From Chitinophagaceae bacterium (GTDB taxonomy: Bacteria > Bacteroidota > Bacteroidia > Chitinophagales > Chitinophagaceae): a stretch of DNA of 64,000 bases. Under the pieces are notes generated by a model that saw only the letters and a list, made by a program, of their open reading frames with translations, made no database searches and was not told the origin of the DNA. A program made the translations under genes and the position numbers. Below are positions 35,839 through 44,610 of this stretch, in pieces. Position 1 is the stretch's first letter; each line of letters opens with the position of its first letter. The stretch is taken from positions 30,672-94,671 of the forward strand of contig PMSV01000001.1 of the NCBI GenBank assembly GCA_003168265.1. Reading direction: 5' to 3'.

Positions 35839-36735
35839 ATGCGAAAACCTGATTTTTTTATAGTGGGTGCTCCGAAATGCGGGACGACGGCCCTGAATGA
35901 TTACCTGGCCGGTCATCCGGAAATTTTCATGGCCCAAAAAGAGATCCACTATTTCGGATCCGACCTGGGCCTCACTCAGGCTCCAATGACAGAATCAGAA
36001 TATGTCGAATATTTTAGTGAAGGCAAGGAAAAAAAGCTATGGGGAGAATCCTCGGTCTGGTACCTTTATTCCAAAAATGCGGCCCGTGAGATAAAAAGCT
36101 TCGCTCCTGATGCAAGGATCATCATCATGCTCAGGGAACCGGCCTCCATGCTTTATTCATTACACGCCCAGCATCTCTTCGATGGAAACGAGGATAGGAG
36201 GGATTTCAAAAAAGCCATTTCCCTGGATTCCGAAAGGAAAAGAGGTAAATCCCTTCCTCGTAGCAGGGACTTCAAACAGCTTCCTTCCTATCTCGAAACA
36301 GCCAGATACACAGAACAGGTAAAAAGATTTCTTGATTCATTCGGCAGAGAGCGGGTAAGGATACTGCTCTTTGAAGAGCTGAAAACGAATCCTGAGAAAA
36401 CATTTTCGGAACTACTGGAATTTTTGAATGTTTCTCCCTGGCGTCCTGAACGATTCGATCTTATCAATTCAAGAAAAAAATACAGATCTTATTCCTTCCA
36501 CCGCCTGTTCAAAACTCCGGGGCCCCTGTTCCGGTCCATGATCAGACTAGCCATCCCGTTCAGGAAATTCCGTTCCGCACTGTCCGACCGGATTTATGAC
36601 TGGAATCTATCAGAAGGAAGCGGAAAAAAAATGGACGAAGAAACCAAAAATTTTCTTCGATCCGAATTCAGAGAGGAAAACCTTTCACTGAGCCAATTGA
36701 TTCAAAAAGACCTAAAGGCCTGGATAGATGATTAA
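35839..36735 (+). CDS. PAPS-dependent sulfotransferase
   Basis: 298 aa. The 5'-phosphosulfate-binding loop FFIVGAPKCGTTALNDYL is at residues 6-23 (P-loop-like), followed by EIHYFGSD and the 3'-phosphate-binding segment RIIIMLREPASMLYSLHAQH. This pattern is that of the carbohydrate/heparan-type sulfotransferase family (Sulfotransfer_1/3). It transfers sulfate from PAPS to a hydroxyl or amine. Acceptor unknown. No signal peptide, so it acts in the cytosol. The 16-bp spacing to the prenyltransferase gene and the upstream cysC suggest shared expression. Confidence 0.9.
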   Translation: MRKPDFFIVGAPKCGTTALNDYLAGHPEIFMAQKEIHYFGSDLGLTQAPMTESEYVEYFSEGKEKKLWGESSVWYLYSKNAAREIKSFAPDARIIIMLREPASMLYSLHAQHLFDGNEDRRDFKKAISLDSERKRGKSLPRSRDFKQLPSYLETARYTEQVKRFLDSFGRERVRILLFEELKTNPEKTFSELLEFLNVSPWRPERFDLINSRKKYRSYSFHRLFKTPGPLFRSMIRLAIPFRKFRSALSDRIYDWNLSEGSGKKMDEETKNFLRSEFREENLSLSQLIQKDLKAWIDD

Positions 36736-36751
36736 TTGATTAACTTCTCCT

Positions 36752-37615
36752 ATGCTGAAAAGATCAACCTTGCAATTGCTGCGTTTCCATTTTTCCTTCT
36801 TCCTCATGCCGGTATTTTGGTTTGCATTGAGCCAGCTTGTTGACAAGAACTGGCCCAGGGTCCTACTGGTATTTGGGATCCTGCACCTGCTTGTTTACCC
36901 CGCCAGCAATGGCTATAACAGCTATATGGACTGCGATGAAGAAAGCATTGGCGGATTGCGCAGGCCTATGCAACCAACCCTTGAGCTTTTCCACATAACA
37001 GTGATAATGGATATCCTTTCCCTGATCCTTTCCATTTTGGTCAGCCCTTATTTCACTGTCGGGATTGCCGCCTATATCCTTGCATCAAGAGCCTATAGCT
37101 ACCGCGGCATCCGTCTGAAAAAATATCCCATTCCCGGATACCTCACCGTGGTGATTTTCCAGGGCGCAGTGACTTTTTTCCTGGTCTATCATGGATGTCA
37201 TTCCGGCCTAAGCCTGGATGTTCCGGTAGAAGGAATGGTTGCCAGTTCCCTGCTCATTGGCGGATTTTATCCGCTCACTCAGATCTATCAACACGATGCA
37301 GATCGGCGGGATGATGTCAGGACACTCAGTGCATTATTGGGTTATCGGGGCACTCTTATTTTCTCTGCCTTGATTTATTTTCTTTCCCTGCTCCTGCTCA
37401 TCCATTTTTTTCTGATCTCCCTGGAAATCCATGAAATTATTGCATTGCTGCTATGCATGAGCCCCATTCCTGTTTATTTCTTCTGGTGGGCTGCCCTGGT
37501 ATGGAAGAATTCCAATGCGGCGGATTTTAAGCATACTATGCGAATGAACCTCATTGCCTCCCTATGCACAAATATTGGCTTCATAGTTGTGTTGATAATG
37601 AATGAATCTTTTTGA
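36752..37615 (+). CDS. UbiA-family prenyltransferase
   Basis: 287-aa membrane protein with about eight hydrophobic segments. First Asp-rich motif NSYMDCDEE (N56, D60, D62) and second motif YQHDADRRDDVRT (D182, D184, D187, D188) are the Mg-prenyl-diphosphate-binding sites of the UbiA superfamily. These enzymes attach an isoprenoid chain to an aromatic or similar acceptor within the membrane. It is not an obvious MenA or UbiA housekeeping homologue in this context: the next gene makes polyketides, so the aromatic polyketide is the likely acceptor (inference). Confidence 0.87.
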   Translation: MLKRSTLQLLRFHFSFFLMPVFWFALSQLVDKNWPRVLLVFGILHLLVYPASNGYNSYMDCDEESIGGLRRPMQPTLELFHITVIMDILSLILSILVSPYFTVGIAAYILASRAYSYRGIRLKKYPIPGYLTVVIFQGAVTFFLVYHGCHSGLSLDVPVEGMVASSLLIGGFYPLTQIYQHDADRRDDVRTLSALLGYRGTLIFSALIYFLSLLLLIHFFLISLEIHEIIALLLCMSPIPVYFFWWAALVWKNSNAADFKHTMRMNLIASLCTNIGFIVVLIMNESF

Positions 37616-37659
37616 AACCGGAGACTAATTAAGTTCGTTTATACTATAAAAGGCAGATA

Positions 37660-38745
37660 TTGAGTAAGATCCTTTCCATTGGGCAGGCGGTTCCAGCACA
37701 CAAACACCAGCAACAGGATATCATGCATTTCATGCAGCAGGTGTATGCCGGATCGGAAGAAGATAATAGAAAATTGAGATTCCTCTATCATCATAGCGGC
37801 ATTGAAACCCGGCATTCAGTTGTACCGGATTACAGCAAGTCAATCCTAGAATGGAAATTCTATCCTCATTCTGAAAACCTGGAACCCTTCCCCTCGCTCG
37901 AAATGCGGATGAACTGGTACCAGAAATTTGCGGCGCCCCTTTCCGTGGATGCGATAAGGGAATGCCTGGGAACACAGTTTAGCCCCGGACAAATCACGCA
38001 TTTGATCACGGTGAGCTGTACAGGCATGAGCGCACCCGGACTGGACCTGCAGGTATTGGAACTCATGGACCTTCCCAAAGACATTTTCAGGACTTCGGTG
38101 AATTTCATGGGTTGTTATGCGGCCATCCATGCACTCAAGATTGCCGATGCCATCTGTCGTTCCGATCGGCAGGCAAAGGTCGTCCTGGTTGCCACAGAAC
38201 TATGCACCCTTCATTTTCAGAAAGATGCGACGGCCGATCAGATTGTTTCGAGCATGCTATTTAGTGATGGTTCCGCAGCAGCCCTTATTGTCGGGGATGA
38301 GCATCCGGGATCAGGCCTTCAACTCAGAAATTTTTACTCCGAAGTCATGCCTAGGGGTAAAAAGGACATGGCATGGGAATTGTCTTCCACAGGTTTTCTG
38401 ATGACCCTCAGCAGCTATGTGCCCAATCTGATCGAAGAAGATTTCAGGGCACTGACGGAAAAAGCATTAACAAAAGCCGGTCTCAAACAAGGAAATATCG
38501 GTAGCTGGTGCATTCATCCGGGAGGGAAAAAGATACTGGATGCCATTTCCAAATGCCTCAACCTGGGAATCGATGATCTCAAAGAAAGTTACGAGGTGCT
38601 CAGGCAGCATGGCAATATGAGTTCCGCTACCATACTTTTCGTGCTGAAAAAAATCGTCGAAAAAAAGCGCATGACCGCACCCGTTTTCGGAGCGGCTTTT
38701 GGGCCCGGCCTTACTATGGAAACCTTTGTAGTCGCCCCTGTCTAA
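37660..38745 (+). CDS. Type III polyketide synthase (chalcone/stilbene synthase family)
   Basis: 361 aa. The catalytic triad is intact: Cys152 in NFMGCYAA, His286 in CIHPGG, Asn319 in HGNMSS; the C-terminal FGPG loop (347-350) is present. These homodimeric cytosolic enzymes condense an acyl-CoA starter with malonyl-CoA to resorcinol, pyrone or phloroglucinol products. The starter cannot be read from sequence. The start codon is TTG at 37660 (SKILSIGQAVPAH follows, the expected N-terminus) preceded by AAAGG. It is followed by a methyltransferase and a flavoprotein, a set known from phenolic-lipid clusters such as Streptomyces srsABC. Confidence 0.93.
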   Translation: MSKILSIGQAVPAHKHQQQDIMHFMQQVYAGSEEDNRKLRFLYHHSGIETRHSVVPDYSKSILEWKFYPHSENLEPFPSLEMRMNWYQKFAAPLSVDAIRECLGTQFSPGQITHLITVSCTGMSAPGLDLQVLELMDLPKDIFRTSVNFMGCYAAIHALKIADAICRSDRQAKVVLVATELCTLHFQKDATADQIVSSMLFSDGSAAALIVGDEHPGSGLQLRNFYSEVMPRGKKDMAWELSSTGFLMTLSSYVPNLIEEDFRALTEKALTKAGLKQGNIGSWCIHPGGKKILDAISKCLNLGIDDLKESYEVLRQHGNMSSATILFVLKKIVEKKRMTAPVFGAAFGPGLTMETFVVAPV

Positions 38746-38779
38746 CCCAGCCTCAATTGATTAACGCCAAACCATCCTG

Positions 38780-39502
38780 ATGAATTTTGCGATTCGTTCA
38801 AACCAAAAGGAAATCATTGACCGGGAAGACCTGTCCTTCGAATCGGTCCGGAAAAACATGAAGGAGTTGGATTTCATCAATCGTTGGCTAGGCGGGCATC
38901 GGATCAGCCTTGATGGTTTTCGGGAGCTCTCTCGGATGCTCCCCTTGGCTAAGAATAAACTGAAGGTTTGTGAAATCGGCTGCGGGGGAGGGGATAACCT
39001 GAGAATGCTGAAACAATGGTGCCAAAGAGAAGGCCTTGAGCTGTCTCTGACCGGGATCGACATCAATCCCCATTGCATAGCTTACGCAAGGAGCCTGCCC
39101 GAAAATGCAGGTATCGAATTCATTGAGAACGATTATAAAACTCTTCAGTTCGATGAAAAACCGGATATCCTCTTTTCTTCACTTTTTTGTCATCATTTTA
39201 CGGATACGGAATTAATTTACATGATTCACTGGATGAAGGCAAATGCGGCTAGCGGATTTTTCATCAATGATCTGCATCGTCACCCGATCGCCTATCATTC
39301 GATCAAATGGCTCACAACAATTTTCTCGGGGTCGGAACTTGTAAAAAACGATGCCCCGCTTTCGGTCAGACGGGGCTTTCTTAAAAAAGAATGGGAAGCA
39401 TTGCTGCATGCAGGGGAAATTTCCGGGTATAGAATACAATGGAAATGGGCCTTCCGCTGGTTGGTCATTGCTAAAAACATAGGGATCGAAGATGCTGGAT
39501 GA
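38780..39502 (+). CDS. Class I SAM-dependent methyltransferase
   Basis: 240 aa. Motif I VCEIGCGGGDNLRML near residue 65, acidic motif II LTGIDINPHCIAYA, and post-I region with LFSSLFCHHFTD. Predicted to methylate the polyketide product on oxygen or carbon. It begins 34 bp after the polyketide synthase gene and overlaps the flavoprotein gene by 11 bp (39492-39502), indicating translational coupling. No signal peptide or membrane segment. Confidence 0.88.
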   Translation: MNFAIRSNQKEIIDREDLSFESVRKNMKELDFINRWLGGHRISLDGFRELSRMLPLAKNKLKVCEIGCGGGDNLRMLKQWCQREGLELSLTGIDINPHCIAYARSLPENAGIEFIENDYKTLQFDEKPDILFSSLFCHHFTDTELIYMIHWMKANAASGFFINDLHRHPIAYHSIKWLTTIFSGSELVKNDAPLSVRRGFLKKEWEALLHAGEISGYRIQWKWAFRWLVIAKNIGIEDAG

Positions 39503-40643
39503 AACACCATATGACGTGGCCCTGGTCGGGGGCGGCCTGGGAGGCCTGGCCCTGTCGATACAACTGTCCCGTGCGGGTTTCAATGTCGCCTTATTTGAAA
39601 AGGAAAAATATCCATTTCACAAGGTTTGCGGGGAATACCTGAGTTTTGAAAACTGGAATTTCCTCGAAGAACTCGGATTGCCAATAAGTGATTTGATTGG
39701 TGATTGGGACCTGCCCGTTATTCGCAAACTCATTGTTTCTTCTCCCGGCGGACGAAAGTTCGAAACCGACCTGCCCCTGGGCGGATTTGGGATCAGCCGT
39801 TTCAAACTGGATTCGGCCCTGGCTGAAATTGCAATAAGCGCCGGCGTTAGGCTCTTCGAAGAAAATAAGGTCAGTGACCTTCAATATGAAAATAATCTCT
39901 TCAAGATCCAAACCGCAAATTTTGATTGTCTCGCCAGGCAGGCTTGCGGAAGCTTTGGAAAAAAAAGCAACCTCGATGTGAAATGGAAACGTGAGTTTAT
40001 CATGAAGAAAGGCAAAAAGCTCAATCATTATGTTGCCATCAAATACCATGTTAAAGTTGATTATCCCGCCCAATGCATCGGGCTCCACAACTTTGAAAAC
40101 GGTTATTGCGGGATATCCGCCATTGAAGATGGGGAACACTGTCTCTGTTATATGACTACAGCCGAAAACCTGACAGCCTGCGGCAATTCCGTCTCCGAAC
40201 TCGAAAAGAGGATACTCTGCAGGAATCCATTTCTGAAGGAGATCTTCTCCTCGGCTACCAGTGTTTTTGAAAAACCGCTGGCGATCTCCCAGATCAGTTT
40301 CGAGAAAAAATCTGTTTTTGAGAATCACAGCCTTCTTGTCGGAGACGCAGCAGGCGTGATACCTCCGCTCTCGGGCAATGGCATGAGCATGGCCCTGCAT
40401 GGAAGTAAGATCGCATTTCGACATATAAAATCCTTTCTGGAAGGAAAGACGGACAGAACGGAAATGGAAAATGCTTATGAAAAAGATTGGCAAATGAATT
40501 TTGGAAGAAGAATGGCCGCAGGCCGGATATTACAGAAATTCTTCGGCAGTCCGCTGTTATCGGATCTGCTGATTCTTTCAATAAAACCATTTCCGAAATT
40601 TGTTTCATATTTGATACGCCAAACACACGGCGCACCTTATTGA
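39492..40643 (+). CDS. FAD-dependent oxidoreductase (geranylgeranyl-reductase/aromatic hydroxylase-like)
   Basis: 383 aa. N-terminal Rossmann motif VALVGGGLGGLALSIQLSRA (residues 9-28) with a following acidic residue in LFEKEKYP, a KVCGEYLS segment typical of the geranylgeranyl-reductase-like group, and the second FAD motif LLVGDAAGVIPPLSGNGMSM near residue 280. It could hydroxylate the aromatic ring to a quinol or quinone, or reduce double bonds of a prenyl chain; the sequence does not decide between these. Start overlaps the methyltransferase end by 11 bp. Confidence 0.87.
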   Translation: MLDETPYDVALVGGGLGGLALSIQLSRAGFNVALFEKEKYPFHKVCGEYLSFENWNFLEELGLPISDLIGDWDLPVIRKLIVSSPGGRKFETDLPLGGFGISRFKLDSALAEIAISAGVRLFEENKVSDLQYENNLFKIQTANFDCLARQACGSFGKKSNLDVKWKREFIMKKGKKLNHYVAIKYHVKVDYPAQCIGLHNFENGYCGISAIEDGEHCLCYMTTAENLTACGNSVSELEKRILCRNPFLKEIFSSATSVFEKPLAISQISFEKKSVFENHSLLVGDAAGVIPPLSGNGMSMALHGSKIAFRHIKSFLEGKTDRTEMENAYEKDWQMNFGRRMAAGRILQKFFGSPLLSDLLILSIKPFPKFVSYLIRQTHGAPY

Positions 40644-40644
40644 A

Positions 40645-42105
40645 ATGAATATTAAATACCAACTTTTATTAATGCTGCTGGCCTTTGGAAGCCTTGGAAC
40701 GCGGCTGGATGCCCAGGACTATCATGCGGTGGAAGGATCCTCCATGGCAGGCAGCCTGGGCATCGGAAATAACCCTGCTTCCATCGTAAACACTCCCTAT
40801 CCCTGGGACCTGGACCTGATTTCTCTGCAACTGCAATATGGAACCAATTTTATCAGCATATTCAATGAATCCTTTCTCCCACCCTATGGAAAAGGTCTCC
40901 TTGAAGGATCAAATGCATCCGGAAAAAGGTTTGGGGATATGGACTTCAACCTCAACCTTTTAAACGGAAGAATCGCCCTCAATCGCCTGCAGGCAGTTGG
41001 CTTTGGGCTCAACCTGAGGGCTTCCGGTCATGCCCAGGCCAGCCCCTATAACTATGTCGATACCATCATGAATCCTACCGGATTTTTTAATTCAAATCAA
41101 GGCAATACCAATTACAACGGTTATTTTACCGGAACATCCTGGGTCGAGGCATTTCTCACCTATAGCCAAACCATTTTTGAAGACAATGCCGGTCGTTTAA
41201 ATGCGGGTTTCACGGTCAAAGCGACCAGGGGACTTGCAGCCGGAGTAGCTGAATTAAACAATGCGGAAGTATTGCAGGGAAGCAATGGAACGACGAACAA
41301 TTATACAGTGACCAATGGCTCTGCGCATTATGGTTATTCCTACAATTTTGACGATTGGCAGAACAACAAGTCATCCTATGGAAACCTTCGCAATTTTCTC
41401 ATCACCGATACAAGGGGTGGATTTAATTTTGACATTGGAGCAGAATGGCTGATCAAACCTCGAGGCATATCCATAGACAACTATCGGGATGATTATTTTG
41501 ATTACGAATGGAAGATCGGCCTTTCCTTTCTTGACCTGGGGCATAATCAGTTTATCTACGGGTCCCAAAGCCATTATTTTACCTCAACGGCAGCCAATGT
41601 GACCGATAGCGTGCTCGATCAAAAATTCAATGATCTGCATAACTTCAATCAATACAACGATAGCCTGTCTACAATCGTCAATGGATTTAATTCTATTAGC
41701 CAGGGGAAATTCCGGATTTTAAATCCTGCAAGGGCTGTACTCAATATAGACAGGCCACTCGGATATGATTTTTACCTGAACCTTAATTTGTCCATCAATC
41801 TGGGCCAGATACTGAGCGGGCATGATGCCTATGACCAGGAATTGAACCTCCTCACTGTTACGCCAAGGTGGGAAACCAATTGGTGGGGTGTATATATGCC
41901 CTTTCAATACAATGTGGAGCATCAGTTCCTTGTCGGCGGAGCCTTGAAGGCAGGTCCGCTCCTTATTGGATTTCACAATTGGGCCAATATATTCTCAAGG
42001 AACAAGATGCAGAACGGTGGAGGATATCTTGCCCTCGTGATCAAACCATTTTCCAAAATAACGCCTAAAAAAAGCGATAAACGGCTTGAATGTCCGCATA
42101 TCTGA
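40645..42105 (+). CDS. DUF5723-family outer-membrane protein
   Basis: 486 aa with a signal peptide (LLMLLAFGSLGTRLDA). The mature N-terminus SMAGSLGIGNNPASIVNTPY and the alternating aromatic beta pattern to the end (WANIFSRNKMQNGGGYLALV) are those of DUF5723 proteins, predicted outer-membrane barrels of unknown function. The start codon lies one base after the stop of the flavoprotein gene, so it is almost certainly in the same operon. A role in transport or surface deposition of the cluster product is possible but unproven. Confidence 0.8.
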   Translation: MNIKYQLLLMLLAFGSLGTRLDAQDYHAVEGSSMAGSLGIGNNPASIVNTPYPWDLDLISLQLQYGTNFISIFNESFLPPYGKGLLEGSNASGKRFGDMDFNLNLLNGRIALNRLQAVGFGLNLRASGHAQASPYNYVDTIMNPTGFFNSNQGNTNYNGYFTGTSWVEAFLTYSQTIFEDNAGRLNAGFTVKATRGLAAGVAELNNAEVLQGSNGTTNNYTVTNGSAHYGYSYNFDDWQNNKSSYGNLRNFLITDTRGGFNFDIGAEWLIKPRGISIDNYRDDYFDYEWKIGLSFLDLGHNQFIYGSQSHYFTSTAANVTDSVLDQKFNDLHNFNQYNDSLSTIVNGFNSISQGKFRILNPARAVLNIDRPLGYDFYLNLNLSINLGQILSGHDAYDQELNLLTVTPRWETNWWGVYMPFQYNVEHQFLVGGALKAGPLLIGFHNWANIFSRNKMQNGGGYLALVIKPFSKITPKKSDKRLECPHI

Positions 42106-42133
42106 TCAGACAGGCAACCGACAATAATTGATT

Positions 42134-42505
42134 ATGAACAATCCCGTCAGAAAAACCCTGGTAATTGGTGGCTCTGAAAACCCCCGGCGCTACAGTTATC
42201 TAGCCATAAAGAAATTGAGGGAGCATGGAAATGATGTCGTCTCGATTGGAGGAAGAAATGGGCAAGTGGATGACGTCGGGATCATGACAGAAAAAAGACC
42301 CTTTCAGGAAATTGATACGGTGACCTTTTACCTGAATCCCACACTACAGAAATCCTATTACGATTATATACTCTCGCTTCATCCCAGAAGAATCATCTTC
42401 AATCCGGGCGCCGAAAACCCTGAATTCTATCGGCTTGCAGAATCAGCAGGGATCGAGCCGATTGAGGCCTGCACCCTGGTGCTCTTAAGCACTGGCCAAT
42501 ACTAG
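42134..42505 (+). CDS. CoA-binding domain protein
   Basis: 123 aa from the ATG at 42134 (a TTG two codons earlier is also in frame). Rossmann-like fold: KTLVIGGSENPRRYSYLAIK at the N-terminus, VVSIGGRNGQ, and IIFNPGAENPEF near the C-terminus, as in the CoA_binding_2 family. Such short proteins bind CoA or a dinucleotide; their biological role is unclear. Twenty-eight bp after the DUF5723 gene, so probably the last gene of the cluster. Confidence 0.85.
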   Translation: MNNPVRKTLVIGGSENPRRYSYLAIKKLREHGNDVVSIGGRNGQVDDVGIMTEKRPFQEIDTVTFYLNPTLQKSYYDYILSLHPRRIIFNPGAENPEFYRLAESAGIEPIEACTLVLLSTGQY

Positions 42506-42657
42506 AACTTACAATTTCACAATACGCTTCTCCGTTATTAACAGGTTGATTATTCATTATGTCTGTAGTTCGTTTTTAATCGCACCCTTAATTTTTTCCT
42601 TTCTTATGAAAGAATTAATACAACGTTAACGCCTGTGTTTTTTTGCCATTCGTCACT

Positions 42658-42678
42658 TTTTCGGTAAATTTCCGAAAA
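42658..42678. promoter_or_regulatory. Short palindrome before the YkuK-like gene
   Basis: TTTTCGG-TAAATTT-CCGAAAA, perfect 7-bp arms, ends 8 bp before the start codon at 42687. It could be an operator or an mRNA hairpin hiding the ribosome site. No known regulator can be assigned. Confidence 0.35.
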
Positions 42679-42686
42679 CCCAGAGT

Positions 42687-43160
42687 ATGATTTGGCGAAA
42701 ATTTAATGGCGACCCGGTTGATTTGCCCATCCGTGAGGCTGTGGAACAAGCAATCAAAAGAGAATCGGCAAAAGGATTTCATTTGAAAGTCTGCATCGGC
42801 ACCGACTCGCAGGTGAAGGGAGCCGAAACGGAATTTGCAACAGTCATCGTTTTTCTTCGCGAAGGCCATGGAGGTTTCATGTTCATCCACAATGAAAAGA
42901 CCAGGACCCAGTATAGTATCAAAGAACGCATGCTGGTAGAAGTGGCCAAGAGCATTGAGATCGCCTATGAGCTCTGCAACCTGTTCAACCGTTATGATGT
43001 GGATATGGAAGTTCATGCAGACATCAATACTAATCCGCATTTCAAGAGCAACGATGCGCTGCGGGAAGCCATGGGCTATATCCTCGGAATGGGCTTCGCC
43101 TTCAAGGCAAAACCTGAAGCATTTGCCAGCAGTAGCTGTGCGAACAAGGTCGTGAACTGA
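42687..43160 (+). CDS. YkuK-like ribonuclease-H-fold protein (DUF458)
   Basis: 157 aa. VCIGTDSQVKGAETEFATVI near residue 35 has the IGTDSQ motif, YSIKERMLVEVAKSIEIAYE follows, and VDMEVHADINTNPHFKSN and AFKAKPEAFASSSCANKVVN close the protein, as in the YkuK/DUF458 family with an RNase H-like fold. The acidic residues are kept, so metal-dependent activity is possible, but no function has been established for the family. Stands alone between the biosynthetic cluster and a lipoprotein gene. Confidence 0.82.
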   Translation: MIWRKFNGDPVDLPIREAVEQAIKRESAKGFHLKVCIGTDSQVKGAETEFATVIVFLREGHGGFMFIHNEKTRTQYSIKERMLVEVAKSIEIAYELCNLFNRYDVDMEVHADINTNPHFKSNDALREAMGYILGMGFAFKAKPEAFASSSCANKVVN

Positions 43161-43308
43161 TCACCGGACCCATGCGGGTGCAGGCGGTAAAAAATGGACT
43201 GGCCGGTATCCAATCCCTCATTTTCAAATCTCATCCAATTTCCTTTCAGAATGCAACAATTTGAACCATTCGATTGTCCTAAAACAAACAGAGACCCTGC
43301 ATCATAGT

Positions 43309-43809
43309 ATGAAACTTTTAGCCCTTTTTTCACTGCTGATCCTCATCCCTTTATATGGATGCCGCAAGGACACGGTCTATCTGAATGACCCTGCTTCCCC
43401 TAACAATATAGAAGGAACCTGGCACTATATCGGGTATATGCAAACTGTGCAATCTTCCATTTCCGGGAATGATTTCATCGCCGCTTCACCTGATCTGGAA
43501 GGGCCATACCTGCAATTGCACCATTCCGCACTGCTTCTTTCTTATACCAGCCAGGGCCCGATGAAATGTATGCAATATGAATTTGAAAAGGACATTTCCC
43601 CTGCCACTTCATCTATGACTGGACTCAAAGGCTGGCTCCGTTTTTCCGATACCAGCAACCTTCTTCCCGTTGGCTCGGGCAAACAATTTGATCTTTCATT
43701 ACGCCAGGACACACTCATGCTCTATCCCTCCCATTGTGCAGGCTGCCTGGCTACGGTCTACATGCCCTCCCTCAAACTCTTTGTTTGCGGAGCAGAGGAG
43801 ATTCAGTGA
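43309..43809 (+). CDS. Hypothetical lipoprotein
   Basis: 166 aa from the ATG at 43309, chosen because it gives a proper lipoprotein signal (LLALFSLLILIPLYGC, Cys18); a TTG at 43261 is open but would bury it. The mature sequence has a NIEGTWHYIGY segment as in lipocalin-like Bacteroidota lipoproteins, and a CAGC motif near residue 145. No function recognised. Its 3' end overlaps the convergent engB gene by seven bases (43803-43809). Confidence 0.72.
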   Translation: MKLLALFSLLILIPLYGCRKDTVYLNDPASPNNIEGTWHYIGYMQTVQSSISGNDFIAASPDLEGPYLQLHHSALLLSYTSQGPMKCMQYEFEKDISPATSSMTGLKGWLRFSDTSNLLPVGSGKQFDLSLRQDTLMLYPSHCAGCLATVYMPSLKLFVCGAEEIQ

Positions 43810-44417
43810 GTCTGAGGCTGATTGTACTCATGGTTCATTTGCCCGATATATTCGAGGATTTTCTCCCGACCGGTCTTGCGGACCGTGCTGCTTAGGAAAT
43901 AGGCAGGTAGAAATTGCCAGCTTTCTCTCATCTTTCCGAAAAAATCTTTTACATTCCGGCTCTGTTCCAATTGAGAAGTCTTATCCGTCTTGGTAAAGAC
44001 GATGCTGAAAGGCAGACCCCATTTCCCTAACTGGTTGACGAACTGGAGATCTATTTTCTGGGGGCTGTGCCGGCTATCGATCAAAATAAAAATATGCACC
44101 AGGTTGGCCCTTTTACGCAGATAATCTTCGATCATTTTTTCCCATTCCCTTCTCTTGAACTGGGAGGCTTTTGCAAAACCATAACCTGGCAGGTCGACCA
44201 GCCACCAATCCTTATTGATCAGGAAATGATTGATGAGTTGCGTCTTGCCCGGTGTCCCGGAAATTTTAGCCAGCTTGTGATTATCACTGATCATATTGAT
44301 CAGGGAGGATTTGCCCACATTGCTCCTGCCGATGAATGCATATTCAGGAAGCTCCGTCTTAGGGCATTGGAGATAATCAGGGCTGCTGATAATGTATTCG
44401 GTGGATTTGATGATCAT
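43803..44417 (-). CDS. engB: Ribosome-biogenesis GTP-binding protein EngB (YsxC/YihA)
   Basis: 204 aa from the ATG at 44417 (MIIKSTEYII), the family N-terminus; the open frame extends 28 codons further but without similarity. G1 FIGRSNVGKSSLINMI, G2 region SGTPGKTQLINHF, G3 VDLPGYGFA, G4 FTKTDK and G5 SSTVRKTG are all present in order. Essential GTPase for assembly of the large ribosomal subunit. Monocistronic, convergent with the lipoprotein gene. Confidence 0.93.
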   Translation of the reverse strand: MIIKSTEYIISSPDYLQCPKTELPEYAFIGRSNVGKSSLINMISDNHKLAKISGTPGKTQLINHFLINKDWWLVDLPGYGFAKASQFKRREWEKMIEDYLRKRANLVHIFILIDSRHSPQKIDLQFVNQLGKWGLPFSIVFTKTDKTSQLEQSRNVKDFFGKMRESWQFLPAYFLSSTVRKTGREKILEYIGQMNHEYNQPQTH

Positions 44418-44610
44418 GAGATTTTCCAATGCCCTGCAATATAACCCAATCCAGGCTGAACTGCACTCTCGCGTCCTGCGAATAAAGAACCCGCCTCTCA
44501 AAAGGATTACAATCCTTATAATAGCGGGTTCAATTAGGCGTCATTCTGTTCCAACCTACCGGCGGCAAGCAATGTGAAGGCCAATTGGAGGACCAGAATG
44601 ACAAGACCTT

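Noticed and set aside
39591..40493. 300-codon open frame on the minus strand opposite the FAD oxidoreductase gene
   Set aside because: The plus strand encodes a clear FAD enzyme with both nucleotide-binding motifs; the antisense frame has no recognisable domain.
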